NCBI RefSeq assembly: GCF_024494385.1
Contig: NZ_JAEVLT010000031.1
Span: forward strand, 1 to 53,298
From: Bacillus sp. EB600
Lineage (GTDB): Bacteria; Bacillota; Bacilli; Bacillales; Cytobacillaceae
Length of the DNA stretch: 53,298 nt
Direction of reading: 5' to 3'
Made by a program: the position numbers and the translations under genes. Under the pieces are notes generated by a model, which saw only the letters and a program-made list of their open reading frames with translations, did no database searches and had not been told where the DNA came from. Each line of letters starts with the position of its first letter. Position 1 is the first letter of the stretch. Positions 1 through 8,563 of this stretch are shown piece by piece.

Positions 1-19
1 CAGACATGGTTAACAAATG

Positions 20-33
20 CAATGTGCACATTG
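20..33. repeat. Perfect 14-bp palindrome in replication leader
   Basis: CAATGTGCACATTG reads the same on both strands. It overlaps ACAAATGCAA (13-22), which recurs at 143-152. The paired elements upstream of the HTH and putative replication genes could be operators or origin elements. Role inferred from position only. Confidence 0.5.
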
Positions 34-136
34 TGAGAGCAAACGTCAGAGCAAGTAAGAGTTGCACTTTCAAAATCCACATATAACGGGAAGAAATAAC
101 AAGGGTTTAGGCCATTTTACTGATAAAATCCAATAG

Positions 137-169
137 TTGTTGACAAATGCAACAATTCCCACCCATAAT
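137..169 (+). promoter_or_regulatory. Promoter with overlapping inverted repeat
   Basis: A consensus -35 box TTGACA (140-145) and a -10-like CATAAT (164-169) are separated by 18 bp. The -35 box sits inside the inverted repeat TTGTTG (137-142)/CAACAA (150-155). A protein binding this dyad would block the promoter, so the HTH product just downstream may autoregulate it. The site is seen; its use is inferred. Confidence 0.5.
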
Positions 170-201
170 AACCTTATACTGTTTATAAAAGGGGAATAAT
201 T

Positions 202-693
202 ATGGATTTTTTAGTGGGTGTGAAAGAGGCTTCTGAAATCCTTGGGTGGGATCGTAGAAAGGTCTCTACCTATCATCTGCGTGGTGTGCTGCCTAAACCA
301 GTGGTTAGCTTATCAAGCGGTCCCATATGGTTTCGCAAACAGATTGAATTTTATAAGGCTGCTAAAGAGTCCAGTGTAACGACTTATTATATCGAGGGTG
401 AAATAGTATATGAATGTAGACATCAACATCCTATCAAAGAAACCAGCTATTCACCTGAAGAAATTAAGGAATCTAACGGAAATTATATTGTTTATCTAGA
501 AGAGGACATTGAACAGCTTAAAAATACAATCCTGGAAAAAAGTCCAATAATTCAGTTCCTTTCTTTTGAATCCATCAGCTTGCTGAATGAATTGGGTATT
601 TTAGAAACGGATACTTTCTATAATTACATCCAACAATACTCATTTAAAAACATGGAACCAACAAAGAAAGGGAGGGATGAAGAATCATGTTAA
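202..693 (+). CDS. HTH (MerR/HTH_17-like) DNA-binding protein
   Basis: 163-aa soluble protein. Residues 5-50 (GVKEASEILGWDRRKVSTY followed by a PxPVVxLSSGPIWFRKQIE stretch) have the form of an excisionase/MerR-type winged helix that reads a promoter or origin. The remainder is acidic, charged and unrecognised. The start follows an AAGGGG ribosome site. It overlaps the next gene by 7 bp, so the two are translationally coupled and probably act together in replication control. It lies behind a promoter covered by an inverted repeat, which suggests autorepression. It could instead be an accessory replication factor. The family assignment rests on the N-terminal motif only. Confidence 0.55.
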   Translation: MDFLVGVKEASEILGWDRRKVSTYHLRGVLPKPVVSLSSGPIWFRKQIEFYKAAKESSVTTYYIEGEIVYECRHQHPIKETSYSPEEIKESNGNYIVYLEEDIEQLKNTILEKSPIIQFLSFESISLLNELGILETDTFYNYIQQYSFKNMEPTKKGRDEESC

Positions 694-2342
694 AGACCTT
701 AGAAAATAAATTTTTGAATGTTACGAAAAAGATTTTTCCAGATCATCCTCAACTCTTTCTTGAGTGGAACGACGACATCTGTCATCTTATGGTAAGTCAA
801 GGAGATTACCAGCCTTGCCAATCCTTAAAGGCATTTATTGTAATCATGGATCGTTTAGTAAAAGATCATCAATTGCCTTTTGAGAGTATGGAAAACTGGG
901 CCCATGATTATAAAGAGGAAATTAGAAATTTTGTTCTTCCATACATACGGATAGTTGGGGAAGAGAATGCCTCCTATTCCCTAAAATCTAACAATAGGCA
1001 AGTTATAAACTCCTTATTGAACCAGAACTTTGCGGATTCCGGTACGGCTTTATTATTTCATAAATTAAGGGAGACCATTAGTAAAAATGAATTTGACATC
1101 GCTACAGAGATTCCTACTGCAAGGATAGCTGAAAAGGCGTTAGAAGCGACTGCCCAGGTGAGATCAGAGAGTGCCTACCTAAAAGTGAAATCCAATGCTG
1201 CGATCGAACAATGGAAAAATCTTACCTCTCAAGCCATCACTTCGATGGATGACTTAACAGCAGACATTTTCGATATCGTTTCAATTCTCTGGATGCAGCA
1301 GGCCACCCATAAAGACCAAATGATTCATTTCCACACCGATGATGCTTTAAATCTTAGACATTTGCAAGGTAGAAAACAAGATCCAGACGGCTATCAAACC
1401 TCTTATCGCAAAAAAGAACGTGATGATATTATGAAGAGGCTAGCTGCTCTTACAACGATATGGATTAGGATAGAACGAGAAAATTTGAGGTTCATCAACG
1501 AGGACCAAGGCAATTTTGAGGAAATCGGGCAAGTCCAATTCAATCCTTTGTTTTTGGTGGATAGCGTAACCGTCGCCTATCGTGGAGACGATCCGATTGG
1601 CATTTACGAATGCAGCATCCGTCCTGGGGAACTGCTTGCCAACTTCTTGTTCGGTTCCCAAAAAAGTAGTGGAATGTTGGCATTAAAGACACTTGAATAC
1701 CATCCGACGAAACAAAAGTATCATAAACGGTTATCTCGGTATTTATCCTGGCAGTGGAGAATTCGTCAAAAGAGTGCAGACTATCTAAGGGCCTATCATA
1801 TCGGTGGAGATAAAGGGCTGTTAAATGTCATGGATTTGGAGGTCAATCCACGATACGGTTCAAGGATCAAGGAACAATTTGAAGAAATACTAGATACCTT
1901 GCAGCAAGACGGAATCATTAAAGGATGGAACTATAAGGAACAAGACATTGAGCAACAGATTGAGCAGGAGCGAAATTGGTTTGTAAACACCTGGTTGAAG
2001 GCTCGCATCCAAATCATACCTCCCATTGAAATCACGGGAATCGGGGATGATAAAGACTTATTGTTGATTGAGGACAATGATTATGAAACAGTGAATTTTT
2101 CTTCCATGTTAAAGGGGATGAGTCAAAATGAGACTGCCGCAACCATAGAGATAGTTGGAGAAAAGCCGGTTACTCCTGAAACCATCAACAAGGAAAGAAC
2201 TGCTCGGGGAATAAGTATTTTACAGGCAGCTAAGGAAATGGGTATTTCCCATAGCACCTTATCCAGATATGAAAGGAACCTCATTAAACGTCCATATAAG
2301 GAGAACATTGTAAAAATGAAGTATTGGTTAAACACAAAATAA
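687..2342 (+). CDS. Probable plasmid replication initiator
   Basis: 551 aa, no membrane segment. The central part (about 330-420) is rich in basic and aromatic residues (YHKRLSRYLSWQWRIRQKS, then a YGSRIKEQFEEILDTLQQDG helix pair) and resembles the winged-helix arrangement of theta-type Rep proteins. The C-terminus (about 500-548) carries a clear Cro/XRE-like HTH, ISILQAAKEMGISHSTLSRYERN. It follows the HTH gene with a 7-bp overlap and ends in a terminator. Position after a palindromic, repeat-bearing leader and presence on an evident plasmid support a replication role, but no family signature was recognised with certainty. A large transcription regulator is the alternative. Confidence 0.5.
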   Translation: MLKTLENKFLNVTKKIFPDHPQLFLEWNDDICHLMVSQGDYQPCQSLKAFIVIMDRLVKDHQLPFESMENWAHDYKEEIRNFVLPYIRIVGEENASYSLKSNNRQVINSLLNQNFADSGTALLFHKLRETISKNEFDIATEIPTARIAEKALEATAQVRSESAYLKVKSNAAIEQWKNLTSQAITSMDDLTADIFDIVSILWMQQATHKDQMIHFHTDDALNLRHLQGRKQDPDGYQTSYRKKERDDIMKRLAALTTIWIRIERENLRFINEDQGNFEEIGQVQFNPLFLVDSVTVAYRGDDPIGIYECSIRPGELLANFLFGSQKSSGMLALKTLEYHPTKQKYHKRLSRYLSWQWRIRQKSADYLRAYHIGGDKGLLNVMDLEVNPRYGSRIKEQFEEILDTLQQDGIIKGWNYKEQDIEQQIEQERNWFVNTWLKARIQIIPPIEITGIGDDKDLLLIEDNDYETVNFSSMLKGMSQNETAATIEIVGEKPVTPETINKERTARGISILQAAKEMGISHSTLSRYERNLIKRPYKENIVKMKYWLNTK

Positions 2343-2367
2343 GCTTCGTAAATTCGAGGCTTTTTTT
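2342..2367 (+). terminator. Terminator of the replication operon
   Basis: AGCTTCG and CGAGGCT form a 7-bp stem (one G-T pair) around a 6-base loop, followed by seven Ts. It starts at the stop codon of the preceding gene. Confidence 0.75.
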
Positions 2368-2470
2368 ATATGGAAGAAAGTGCTTAATATTTTTATTGAT
2401 GGGATAGTATTCCTAACAAATACCTTCCTTTTAACTAAAAATAATGAAGAACAATGTACAATGGAATATT

Positions 2471-2552
2471 ATTGATTTTATCTTTATCATTATTGTCATT
2501 ATTAACATATATTTTTTTGTTATTATTATCATTGACATATATTATATTAAAC
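2471..2552. repeat. Satellite copy of centromere-like AT repeat
   Basis: TTATTAACATATATTT followed by TTATTATTATCATTGACATATATTATATT. It matches the pattern TTATTaAcATATATnTTATT found at 2791-2880, 11505-11605, 12455-12530 and 29513-29550, inside the RHH partition gene, and in the main array at 16-17.7 kb. Confidence 0.5.
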
Positions 2553-2560
2553 ATCAACAC

Positions 2561-2734
2561 TCAGTAATTTGACTTATATTTAAGCATTAACCCTTCTTTT
2601 ATTGTTCCATCTTTAATCCATGGAGAAACATTTCCCCTTGCATGGAGCAAAAAAAGTGCAGCTGCAATAGTCAAGCCTAGTGAAGATGTAAAAGCGGATT
2701 CGTCTTTCTTTGGAAATGGCTCCATTTTTTTCAT
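2561..2734 (-). CDS. Small single-pass membrane protein, 57 aa
   Basis: An uninterrupted 57-codon frame reading MKKMEPFPKKDESAFTSSLG, then a hydrophobic segment (LTIAAALFLL, about 21-30), then a polar tail ending KYKSNY. Residue use looks like real protein rather than chance AT-rich translation. No good ribosome site precedes either in-frame ATG. It could be the last, distant gene of the leftward FtsK module or a remnant. No family recognised. Confidence 0.4.
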   Translation of the reverse strand: MKKMEPFPKKDESAFTSSLGLTIAAALFLLHARGNVSPWIKDGTIKEGLMLKYKSNY

Positions 2735-2790
2735 TTAGTTTTTATAAGGGGAACATTGTAAAAAGAATGAAGAAAGATGCAAAAAGCAAT

Positions 2791-2880
2791 TTTAATGATT
2801 TTATCTTTATTAATGTTGTTATTAACATATATTTTATTGTTATTATTAACACCGATATATTATATATTTTATTGTATATA
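2791..2880. repeat. Satellite copy of centromere-like AT repeat
   Basis: TTGTTATTAACATATATTTT, then TTATTATTAACACCGATATA and TTTATTGTATATA. Second copy of the 2471-2552 element and closer to the main array consensus (ACATATATTTnnTTGTATAT). Confidence 0.5.
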
Positions 2881-3302
2881 AGATAATCCGCAATCGGTTT
2901 ATTGTTTTCTTTAGATAGTAGTTAATATTGGGAGATGTACTCCTGCATTATTTTAAGTAGAAATAAGGAGCGGACTTCTTTTTTTCATTGTATTCTTCAA
3001 TTATAAAGATCAGCCTTAAATTATCGTCGAAAGTTAAATGTTTTAATTTAAATACATTTGAATGCTAGAGATAATTTAGCATTCCCCCCCTTTTTGGAGC
3101 ATTTCGTACTAAAATAGACTGTGGCTGCTATCACAGTTGAAATTATTATGATGTTAAAAAAGTAGTCTTGTTATTAAGAAAACTTATTAGGGGCATAATC
3201 CTTTTTGTGATTTGCCCCCTTTTCCTTATCAGTATTGCAGTTATTTTGGAAGGTTACCGGCGATATTTGCATTCTCATCTGATTTAAAATTTTAAAAGTT
3301 TG
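2881..3302. other. Gene-free spacer with a terminator
   Basis: No coding frame is convincing here. A stem of GGGGCA (3190-3195) and TGCCCC (3213-3218) with inner AATC/GATT pairing is followed by TTTT on the plus strand. It lies just beyond the stop of the leftward FtsK-like gene and probably ends transcription in one or both directions. Confidence 0.5.
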
Positions 3303-5606
3303 TCATTTATCCTTTTCCTCTTCTACCCTTCTCCATATCTCCAACTCTTCCTCAGAGGCAATAAGTTCGTATCCTTTTGATTTCGCCTTGTGTTTCATAA
3401 GCCATCCTTCTTCTACTAGAACAGCCATCAAATCTTGGACTGTATTAATCCTCATTTTTATTTCTTTTTGTAACTGGCTGATTCTTGTTTCTCCCGTCTT
3501 GGCAATGATTGTTTTTAATTTATTTAGTGGTTCCACTTCCTTTTCAGAGGATTCAATGTTGTTTAGTAATCGAATTCCTTGAATGCCGTCATCCTCAATC
3601 ATTTTTGCTATTTTTTTTAAACAGTTCTGTGTAATCGACTTATCTTCGTGTATGACTGGTCCTTGAAACCGAATGAATTCCTTTGAAGCTCCTTCTAGTT
3701 TAATACTGCCATCACCATTACCTAATAGATGGTAGGGCTGGGAGGTACCGAATACTGTTTTATAGTCATTTATAGAAGAGCATCTAAAGGAAATCTTAGT
3801 TGGTAAATTTGCTTTAATCAGCCCATCAACGATTTTTGCTTCAGGACGTTGGGTAGCACAAATTAAATGTATCCCGCAAGCTCTTGCCTTTTGTCCTAAT
3901 CGAACAATGGAATGTTTAACCTCTTCATTCATCATGATCAAATCAGCAAATTCATCAATAACGCATATTAGGTAAGGCAATTCTTCTTTAGTGCTTTTTT
4001 TGTTGTATTCACTTAATTCATCGACATCATGATCATCTAATAGTTCATATCTTCTTTCCATTTCTAAGACTAAAGAATTTAATATCGTAAGTGCTTCATC
4101 TGGTTCATAAACCAACTCTTTTACATGAGGAAATTCCTTGAATTTCTTCAATTCCACTCTTTTAGGATCGATCAAGTAAAGTTGTAATTCCGAGGGATTC
4201 TTCATTAATATCAATGTTAATAGTAATTGGACTAGGAAAACACTTTTACCGCTACCTGTAGAGCCTGCTATGAGCAAATGATAAACTTTAGCAAGGTCTA
4301 TATAAATAGGGGCTCCAATTTCATCTGTGCCAATTGAAAATGGAAGAATGGACTTTTTTATAAACGTATTAAATTCTTTATTTTTTAATAAATTCTTCAG
4401 ATACACAATACTTCTTTGTTCTTTAGGAAACATAAATGATACGGTTCCAGGTGTAGCCCCTTTGCTGATTTCAATATGGTCAATACCGGTTTGAGCTTGA
4501 ATGTTCTCTAAGTTGCTTTTCATTTCCGAAAGCTTAATGCCTGATGGCAAGGAAATAGTTATTTTTCTAAGGGTAGCTCCCTCTTCAAATGATTTTATTT
4601 TTAGGTATTCATCTATCCCAAGTAGATGTAGGTTTCTAAGTGTATTTCCAAAGATTTGCACGTATTGCTGTTCTTGTGAAACTGTCTTTTGAGATTCCCC
4701 TTCAGGTAATAAATTAATTAATCCCCTTTTGTACTGATTTTCCGAATCATGCTCTGTTATATCTTCCCTTACTTCTTCTGGTATTTTGTTTCTATTATTT
4801 GTTGAGAATAAAGAAAACAGCTCTGCTTTCGATAAGATTTGACTTTTTGAACGGTGACTAAATTCCCTATTTTGAATGAAGGGGAACAATTTTTGTCCAT
4901 CTAATTCAATTAACCTAAATGAATTCAAATATGAATGTGGGACAAGGCATTCCTTGATTTTTTCTTTAATAATCGTAAGGTTTCGTTCTCCATTAATAAC
5001 TATCCTAAAGGCAAATTGAAAAAAGTCATCGATAATTTTCCTTTCAATGTCTTCCACTGGTTCACGTTCTAAATCATGAGCAATTATTTTATCTAAAAAA
5101 AAAATCATCTTTTTTTGGAAGGTCCGTAAAAATGGGTTTGGAATTGGATTATCAATGCCATTTAAATAATCCGTATATTGAGAGATAAGATCCTCTTGCA
5201 TTTTTTCTCTAATAGGAATAAATATTAACTGAAAAAGAATATATTGATCCTCTTCTATAATGGATGTAAGTGAATTTATTTTACTAAAAAGGTGTGAATA
5301 GGGCGAAAAATTCAGCGGAAACAAGGGATTTTTTTCAAGAATTAAAGAATACACATGTGATTTATCATCAATAGAGATTTTTGTCGTTATCGGGAAATTT
5401 CCATTGGAATCAATTGTAGAAGGTGGAACAAAGGCAAGATTCTGAATAGATGATTTCGTAATACGTTTTTCTAAGCCATATATCGCTCCTTCCATTTTTG
5501 AATTTTGAATTCTACCATACAATTCATAAATATCGAATTCATCTATTTGGATAAAGACATGAGTTGGAACGGTTTTCGAATGAAACAATAAGCTAATCTT
5601 ATTCAC
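3303..5606 (-). CDS. FtsK/SpoIIIE-family DNA translocase
   Basis: 767-aa cytoplasmic P-loop ATPase. The first 400 residues form an unrecognised domain without membrane spans. An FtsK/SpoIIIE motor follows, with Walker A GSTGSGKS (about 447-454), the DPKRVEL segment after it, Walker B VIDEFADLI (about 548-556) and the CATQRPE sensor motif. The C-terminus (about 700-760) looks like a winged helix (ISQLQKEIKMRINTVQDLMA), comparable to FtsK gamma. It starts with GTG 10 bp after a membrane-protein gene, so it is the last gene of a leftward membrane module. Inferred role: pumping or coupling DNA to a membrane channel, as TcpA/TraB-type transfer ATPases do. A separate VirD4-like coupling protein exists at 26.5 kb, so the two may serve different processes. 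Confidence 0.8.
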   Translation of the reverse strand: MNKISLLFHSKTVPTHVFIQIDEFDIYELYGRIQNSKMEGAIYGLEKRITKSSIQNLAFVPPSTIDSNGNFPITTKISIDDKSHVYSLILEKNPLFPLNFSPYSHLFSKINSLTSIIEEDQYILFQLIFIPIREKMQEDLISQYTDYLNGIDNPIPNPFLRTFQKKMIFFLDKIIAHDLEREPVEDIERKIIDDFFQFAFRIVINGERNLTIIKEKIKECLVPHSYLNSFRLIELDGQKLFPFIQNREFSHRSKSQILSKAELFSLFSTNNRNKIPEEVREDITEHDSENQYKRGLINLLPEGESQKTVSQEQQYVQIFGNTLRNLHLLGIDEYLKIKSFEEGATLRKITISLPSGIKLSEMKSNLENIQAQTGIDHIEISKGATPGTVSFMFPKEQRSIVYLKNLLKNKEFNTFIKKSILPFSIGTDEIGAPIYIDLAKVYHLLIAGSTGSGKSVFLVQLLLTLILMKNPSELQLYLIDPKRVELKKFKEFPHVKELVYEPDEALTILNSLVLEMERRYELLDDHDVDELSEYNKKSTKEELPYLICVIDEFADLIMMNEEVKHSIVRLGQKARACGIHLICATQRPEAKIVDGLIKANLPTKISFRCSSINDYKTVFGTSQPYHLLGNGDGSIKLEGASKEFIRFQGPVIHEDKSITQNCLKKIAKMIEDDGIQGIRLLNNIESSEKEVEPLNKLKTIIAKTGETRISQLQKEIKMRINTVQDLMAVLVEEGWLMKHKAKSKGYELIASEEELEIWRRVEEEKDK

Positions 5607-5616
5607 TCCCTTTTTA

Positions 5617-6744
5617 TCATTTAGGTGGTTTGGTTTTTAGTTTTTTTAAAAACCCTTTCCCATTTTGAACCGGAAGTAACGTTTTTTTCGTAAAAATGTG
5701 TTTGAGGTCTCTGTAAATATGGGTGACATCTTTGCCTGAATCCCCATTTCTGACGACAAAACCTGGAGGATTTGCCATTCTCCATAATCCGCCTATCACC
5801 ACTAATAACTTCATGTAAAATCCATTTCCTTCTATTACGTTCCGGGTACCAAATATAAAAATTCCCATAACGCAAATGAAGCTAGCATAAACGAGTTGAA
5901 CCAATGAGAGATGTTTAATGTTTGACCACCACATATTGAACAAATAACGGTAATCATCAAAAATCCAACATGTTAAAGCTAAAGGAGTCATGACACCTAA
6001 TGTAATTAAATCAAACCACCTTCTCCCAGTGTGTAAAATAAGTGGAATCAAAATCAATATAAGGATAATGTCAAAGCCAATTAAAGCAGCTGTGTCTATG
6101 CCAGATAGTTTAGAAGCTGTCATAAAATCTTCTGACCGGATTTCAGAGGCTCCTATTTTCGTAATCGATTGCGAAAATAGATTTAATAATTCATAAGTTT
6201 TCTGGAATAAATAAGGTGCAGCCCCAGCCCCAATAATCGCAAAGGGTAATCTCTTTAGGATTTTCGCAAAATCACTATGCTTTCTTTTTAGAATTTGTTT
6301 GATGCTTTCAAAACTGGTTAGAATGATTATAACTCCTATTGAAATGGAGGAAAAAACCAAAGATGTATCGATAAACCAAGTATTTTTAAATAACCATAAG
6401 GGAGTTTGTAGAATCAAGGCTGATATTAATTCATAAATCCAGGTTAATAAATTTACACTCCACTGGGCAATATGGACCGGTAATTCTGTAAACCAATAAT
6501 TCACAGCATGAATCTGATTATAAAATTCTTGTGTTTGCAAATAGATACTTTTAGTGTTATCCAAAAATCCCAAATGGCTAAATGAAAAAATGGAACTATT
6601 ATTATTAGACACGGTTTGATAATGATCCTGTAAAGCTGTTGCTTTAGCTGTACCTATATTTAAAAACAATAGGGAAGTCGTTACTGCGGCGAAGGGAAAG
6701 GATTTCTTTGATTTGAGTAAATTTCTAATGGATTGATAAACCAT
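5617..6744 (-). CDS. Polytopic membrane protein of FtsK module (VirB6-like size)
   Basis: About 375 aa. The frame is open up to 6846, but the ATG at 6744 gives a plausible signal peptide (MVYQSIRNLLKSKKSFPFAA, cut near GTAKATALQ). The ATG at 6846 would abut its ribosome site and run inside the preceding gene. About six hydrophobic segments follow, including SSISIGVIIILTSF, GFDIILILILIPLIL and LSLVQLVYASFICVMGIFIF; the tail is basic. Either start overlaps the upstream membrane gene, and the FtsK-like gene begins 10 bp downstream. By size and topology it could be the VirB6/TraL-like channel of a second transfer apparatus. There is no sequence-level family recognition. Confidence 0.6.
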   Translation of the reverse strand: MVYQSIRNLLKSKKSFPFAAVTTSLLFLNIGTAKATALQDHYQTVSNNNSSIFSFSHLGFLDNTKSIYLQTQEFYNQIHAVNYWFTELPVHIAQWSVNLLTWIYELISALILQTPLWLFKNTWFIDTSLVFSSISIGVIIILTSFESIKQILKRKHSDFAKILKRLPFAIIGAGAAPYLFQKTYELLNLFSQSITKIGASEIRSEDFMTASKLSGIDTAALIGFDIILILILIPLILHTGRRWFDLITLGVMTPLALTCWIFDDYRYLFNMWWSNIKHLSLVQLVYASFICVMGIFIFGTRNVIEGNGFYMKLLVVIGGLWRMANPPGFVVRNGDSGKDVTHIYRDLKHIFTKKTLLPVQNGKGFLKKLKTKPPK

Positions 6745-7250
6745 TCTGAGTTTCCGAATAACAGACTGATGATGTATATAATAGTTGTAATGAATACGGG
6801 TGCGATGAGGATTTGGACCAACCCTTTTATAATGTCTACTGACCATTCCCTTGATATCTTCTCTTTCCGAAGGATCCGGTAAATTCCTGCTCCTACGAAC
6901 GTAAGGTTCGCTAATGCTACTCCGAGGACGACTGCTAGAATTTCTAATTGTAGGATGGTATCGAGAAGATCTGTTGGAATTAGCTTCGTGTCTAACGTGT
7001 GCGTTGTTGCGGCAGCTGGTTTTACAAACAGTATCAGGGATAAACAGGTCTGATAGGCTGTGAATAGTGTCTTTTTTAACTTTTCTTGCTTGGTTTTCGG
7101 AAGATTTATCACCTCTTTCTCTTTGTTTTGTAGAAAAAAAGTTACTTTTTCTTTAACACTTGTAGAATGAACATAAAACTCCACATGGTTATTTTGGGAT
7201 GTGGTTGAGTCTCTCCCTGATATCCGTACTTTGATAGACACGTTTACCAC
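6681..7250 (-). CDS. Membrane protein of FtsK module
   Basis: Up to 189 aa. The convincing part begins near residue 50, where a signal-peptide-like stretch (KTKQEKLKKTLFTAYQTCLS then LILFVKPAAA) is followed by two strong spans (LEILAVVLGVALANLTFVGA and LVQILIAPVFITTIIYIISL). A strong AGGTGAT sequence at about 7113 lies inside the frame but no ordinary start codon follows at good spacing, so the true N-terminus is uncertain. It overlaps both neighbours. The form (cleaved leader, two spans, about 110 mature residues) resembles VirB2-like pilins of Gram-positive transfer systems. That is inference from topology. Confidence 0.55.
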   Translation of the reverse strand: MVNVSIKVRISGRDSTTSQNNHVEFYVHSTSVKEKVTFFLQNKEKEVINLPKTKQEKLKKTLFTAYQTCLSLILFVKPAAATTHTLDTKLIPTDLLDTILQLEILAVVLGVALANLTFVGAGIYRILRKEKISREWSVDIIKGLVQILIAPVFITTIIYIISLLFGNSEWFINPLEIYSNQRNPFPSPQ

Positions 7251-7383
7251 TCTCCCTCTTCTTAGAAGTTCCTTCGTTCTTGTGATACCATTTCATACAT
7301 GCAGAGAACCCTATTGCGGTTCCGATTGCTAGCCCTATCTTCCCCACGGTGATAATAATAAAGCCTATTCCCCCTATCATCAA
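7189..7383 (-). CDS. Small membrane protein, first gene of FtsK module
   Basis: 64 aa with one glycine-rich span (GGIGFIIITVGKIGLAIGTAIGF) and a basic tail. AAGGAGTGG lies 6 bases before the ATG, and a good promoter is just upstream, so this is the first gene of the leftward operon. It overlaps the next frame by 62 bp, which suggests either coupled translation or that the downstream start lies further in. Function unknown; the context is membrane transfer machinery. Confidence 0.55.
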   Translation of the reverse strand: MMIGGIGFIIITVGKIGLAIGTAIGFSACMKWYHKNEGTSKKRESGKRVYQSTDIRERLNHIPK

Positions 7384-7432
7384 AAACCACTCCTTTTGCG
7401 TTATGGTATAAACTATTGCAGTTGGTGCATGG

Positions 7433-7460
7433 ATTATAACTTTTTTTTAATTTTTTTCAA
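7433..7460 (-). promoter_or_regulatory. Sigma-A type promoter of FtsK membrane module
   Basis: Minus strand: TTGAAA (7460-7455), 16-bp A-rich spacer, perfect TATAAT (7438-7433). It lies about 50 bp before the first gene of the leftward operon, with an AT tract at -35 that could act as an UP-like element. Confidence 0.65.
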
Positions 7461-7490
7461 GAAAAGTTAAAAATTACTAACCTGAAGGAA

Positions 7491-7511
7491 AAAAAGAGAT
7501 GCTAAAGCATC
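7491..7511 (-). terminator. Terminator of XRE regulator gene
   Basis: Minus strand: GATGCT-TT-AGCATC hairpin followed by TCTTTTTTT. It separates the regulator from the downstream membrane operon, which has its own promoter. Confidence 0.7.
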
Positions 7512-7515
7512 AAGA

Positions 7516-8127
7516 TCATTTCTCTTTATATAACAATTCAGTAAGAGGAGGATATTCTAGGGCATGCCATATTCTAAGGAAAAATTCAATGGATGGTTGT
7601 GATTTGTTGTTCATGTAGATAGATAAGTTGCTTTTATCAATTCCTGTCAACTCTGATAATTCCTTTTGAGTCATTTTACGATCCTTCATCAATTGTTTGA
7701 TGTTATTTTTTATTGCACCATCGCATTTAATAAGCTGCTCTATGTCTTGTTTGGGACTATCCTCCAATTGTTTTGTGGCTTCAATTAGAATAGGTACAAA
7801 TTCAGGAAGCGTCTCATAAAGCTTTTTTATTATCTCTGGATTGTTCGGTTCAATGTCATCTAACATGGCATTTATAAAATACATCGTTGCTCCCTTAATA
7901 AAATCCTCAGGAGTATATTCAACATCAATTTTCCTTATCTTTGCTTCAACATTTGCGTAGTTTGTGTATGATAGTAATTTTTCAAAGTTTTCTTTTTTAA
8001 AACGAACGGAAATATAGGAATATCCTTCGCTTTCATCCTGTGATTCAAGTGATTCTCTATTTCCAGAACTCAAATAAACGATTTTTTGCTTATCTGAGAA
8101 ATTATTGTGTTTATTATCTACATTCAC
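7516..8127 (-). CDS. XRE-family regulator with N-terminal sensor-like region
   Basis: 203 aa. The last 60 residues are a Cro/CI helix-turn-helix (MKDRKMTQKELSELTGIDKS then NLSIYMNNKSQPS). The preceding 140 residues are acidic and helical and were not recognised. Its own terminator follows, and a divergent pair of tiny frames (8191-8412) begins 60 bp away, so it may control both itself and them. It lies between the FtsK module and the actin-like partition genes and could regulate transfer. Regulatory role is family knowledge; the target is unknown. Confidence 0.75.
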   Translation of the reverse strand: MNVDNKHNNFSDKQKIVYLSSGNRESLESQDESEGYSYISVRFKKENFEKLLSYTNYANVEAKIRKIDVEYTPEDFIKGATMYFINAMLDDIEPNNPEIIKKLYETLPEFVPILIEATKQLEDSPKQDIEQLIKCDGAIKNNIKQLMKDRKMTQKELSELTGIDKSNLSIYMNNKSQPSIEFFLRIWHALEYPPLTELLYKEK

Positions 8128-8190
8128 GTATAGAGCCTCCTTTTAAGGGACAAGATATGATTAACAAAGTAATTCAGTGAGGTGCTAACG

Positions 8191-8253
8191 ATGACAAGAG
8201 ACGAAAGAAACGATGCAACCAAATCAGTTGGAGATACAGGGAAGCGTTCATAA
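8191..8253 (+). CDS. Tiny ORF, 20 aa
   Basis: ATG preceded by GTGAGGTG at good spacing. It encodes MTRDERNDATKSVGDTGKRS and stops. It is divergent from the XRE regulator. It may be a leader peptide or the 5' part of one gene with the next frame, split by a mutation. Confidence 0.35.
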   Translation: MTRDERNDATKSVGDTGKRS

Positions 8254-8259
8254 TCAAAT

Positions 8260-8412
8260 ATGCAAATAGGTACTTGGTTTTCTCATACAAAACCTGAATG
8301 GGAGTTGAATTTAGAATCCTTGCCAGATGACAAAATACACCTAACTGGACTATCAAGAGAAAAGTTAAAATATGTTTTAAAAATCATGTATGAACAAAAA
8401 ATTATTAAATGA
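8260..8412 (+). CDS. Small ORF, 50 aa, possibly 3' part of a broken gene
   Basis: Begins MQIGTWFSHTKPEWELNLES and ends YVLKIMYEQKIIK. The composition looks coding and a terminator follows within 3 bp. There is no ribosome site before its ATG, and it begins 6 bp after the stop of the 20-aa frame, so the two are either coupled or one frame-disrupted gene. No family recognised. Confidence 0.4.
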   Translation: MQIGTWFSHTKPEWELNLESLPDDKIHLTGLSREKLKYVLKIMYEQKIIK

Positions 8413-8414
8413 TG

Positions 8415-8441
8415 GCGGCACTTTTAGTGTCGCTTTTATTA
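8415..8441 (+). terminator. Terminator after small ORFs
   Basis: GCGGCACT and AGTGTCGC pair (one G-T) around TTT, followed by TTTTATT. It shows that the short rightward frames form a real transcription unit. Confidence 0.7.
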
Positions 8442-8563
8442 TATGTATTGTTCGTTTTTCTTATTATCCTCATTTGAATATCTTCAATTTGATGTTAAAA
8501 ATAATACATTTTGAGATAAAATGAAAGAAAATAGAGGGTAACAAGCGAGAGGGTAAAAAGAAA

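Noticed and set aside
687..2342. The 551-aa protein as a conjugative relaxase
   Set aside because: No HUH histidine triad or Tyr-containing relaxase motif visible; an HTH-containing replication role fits better.
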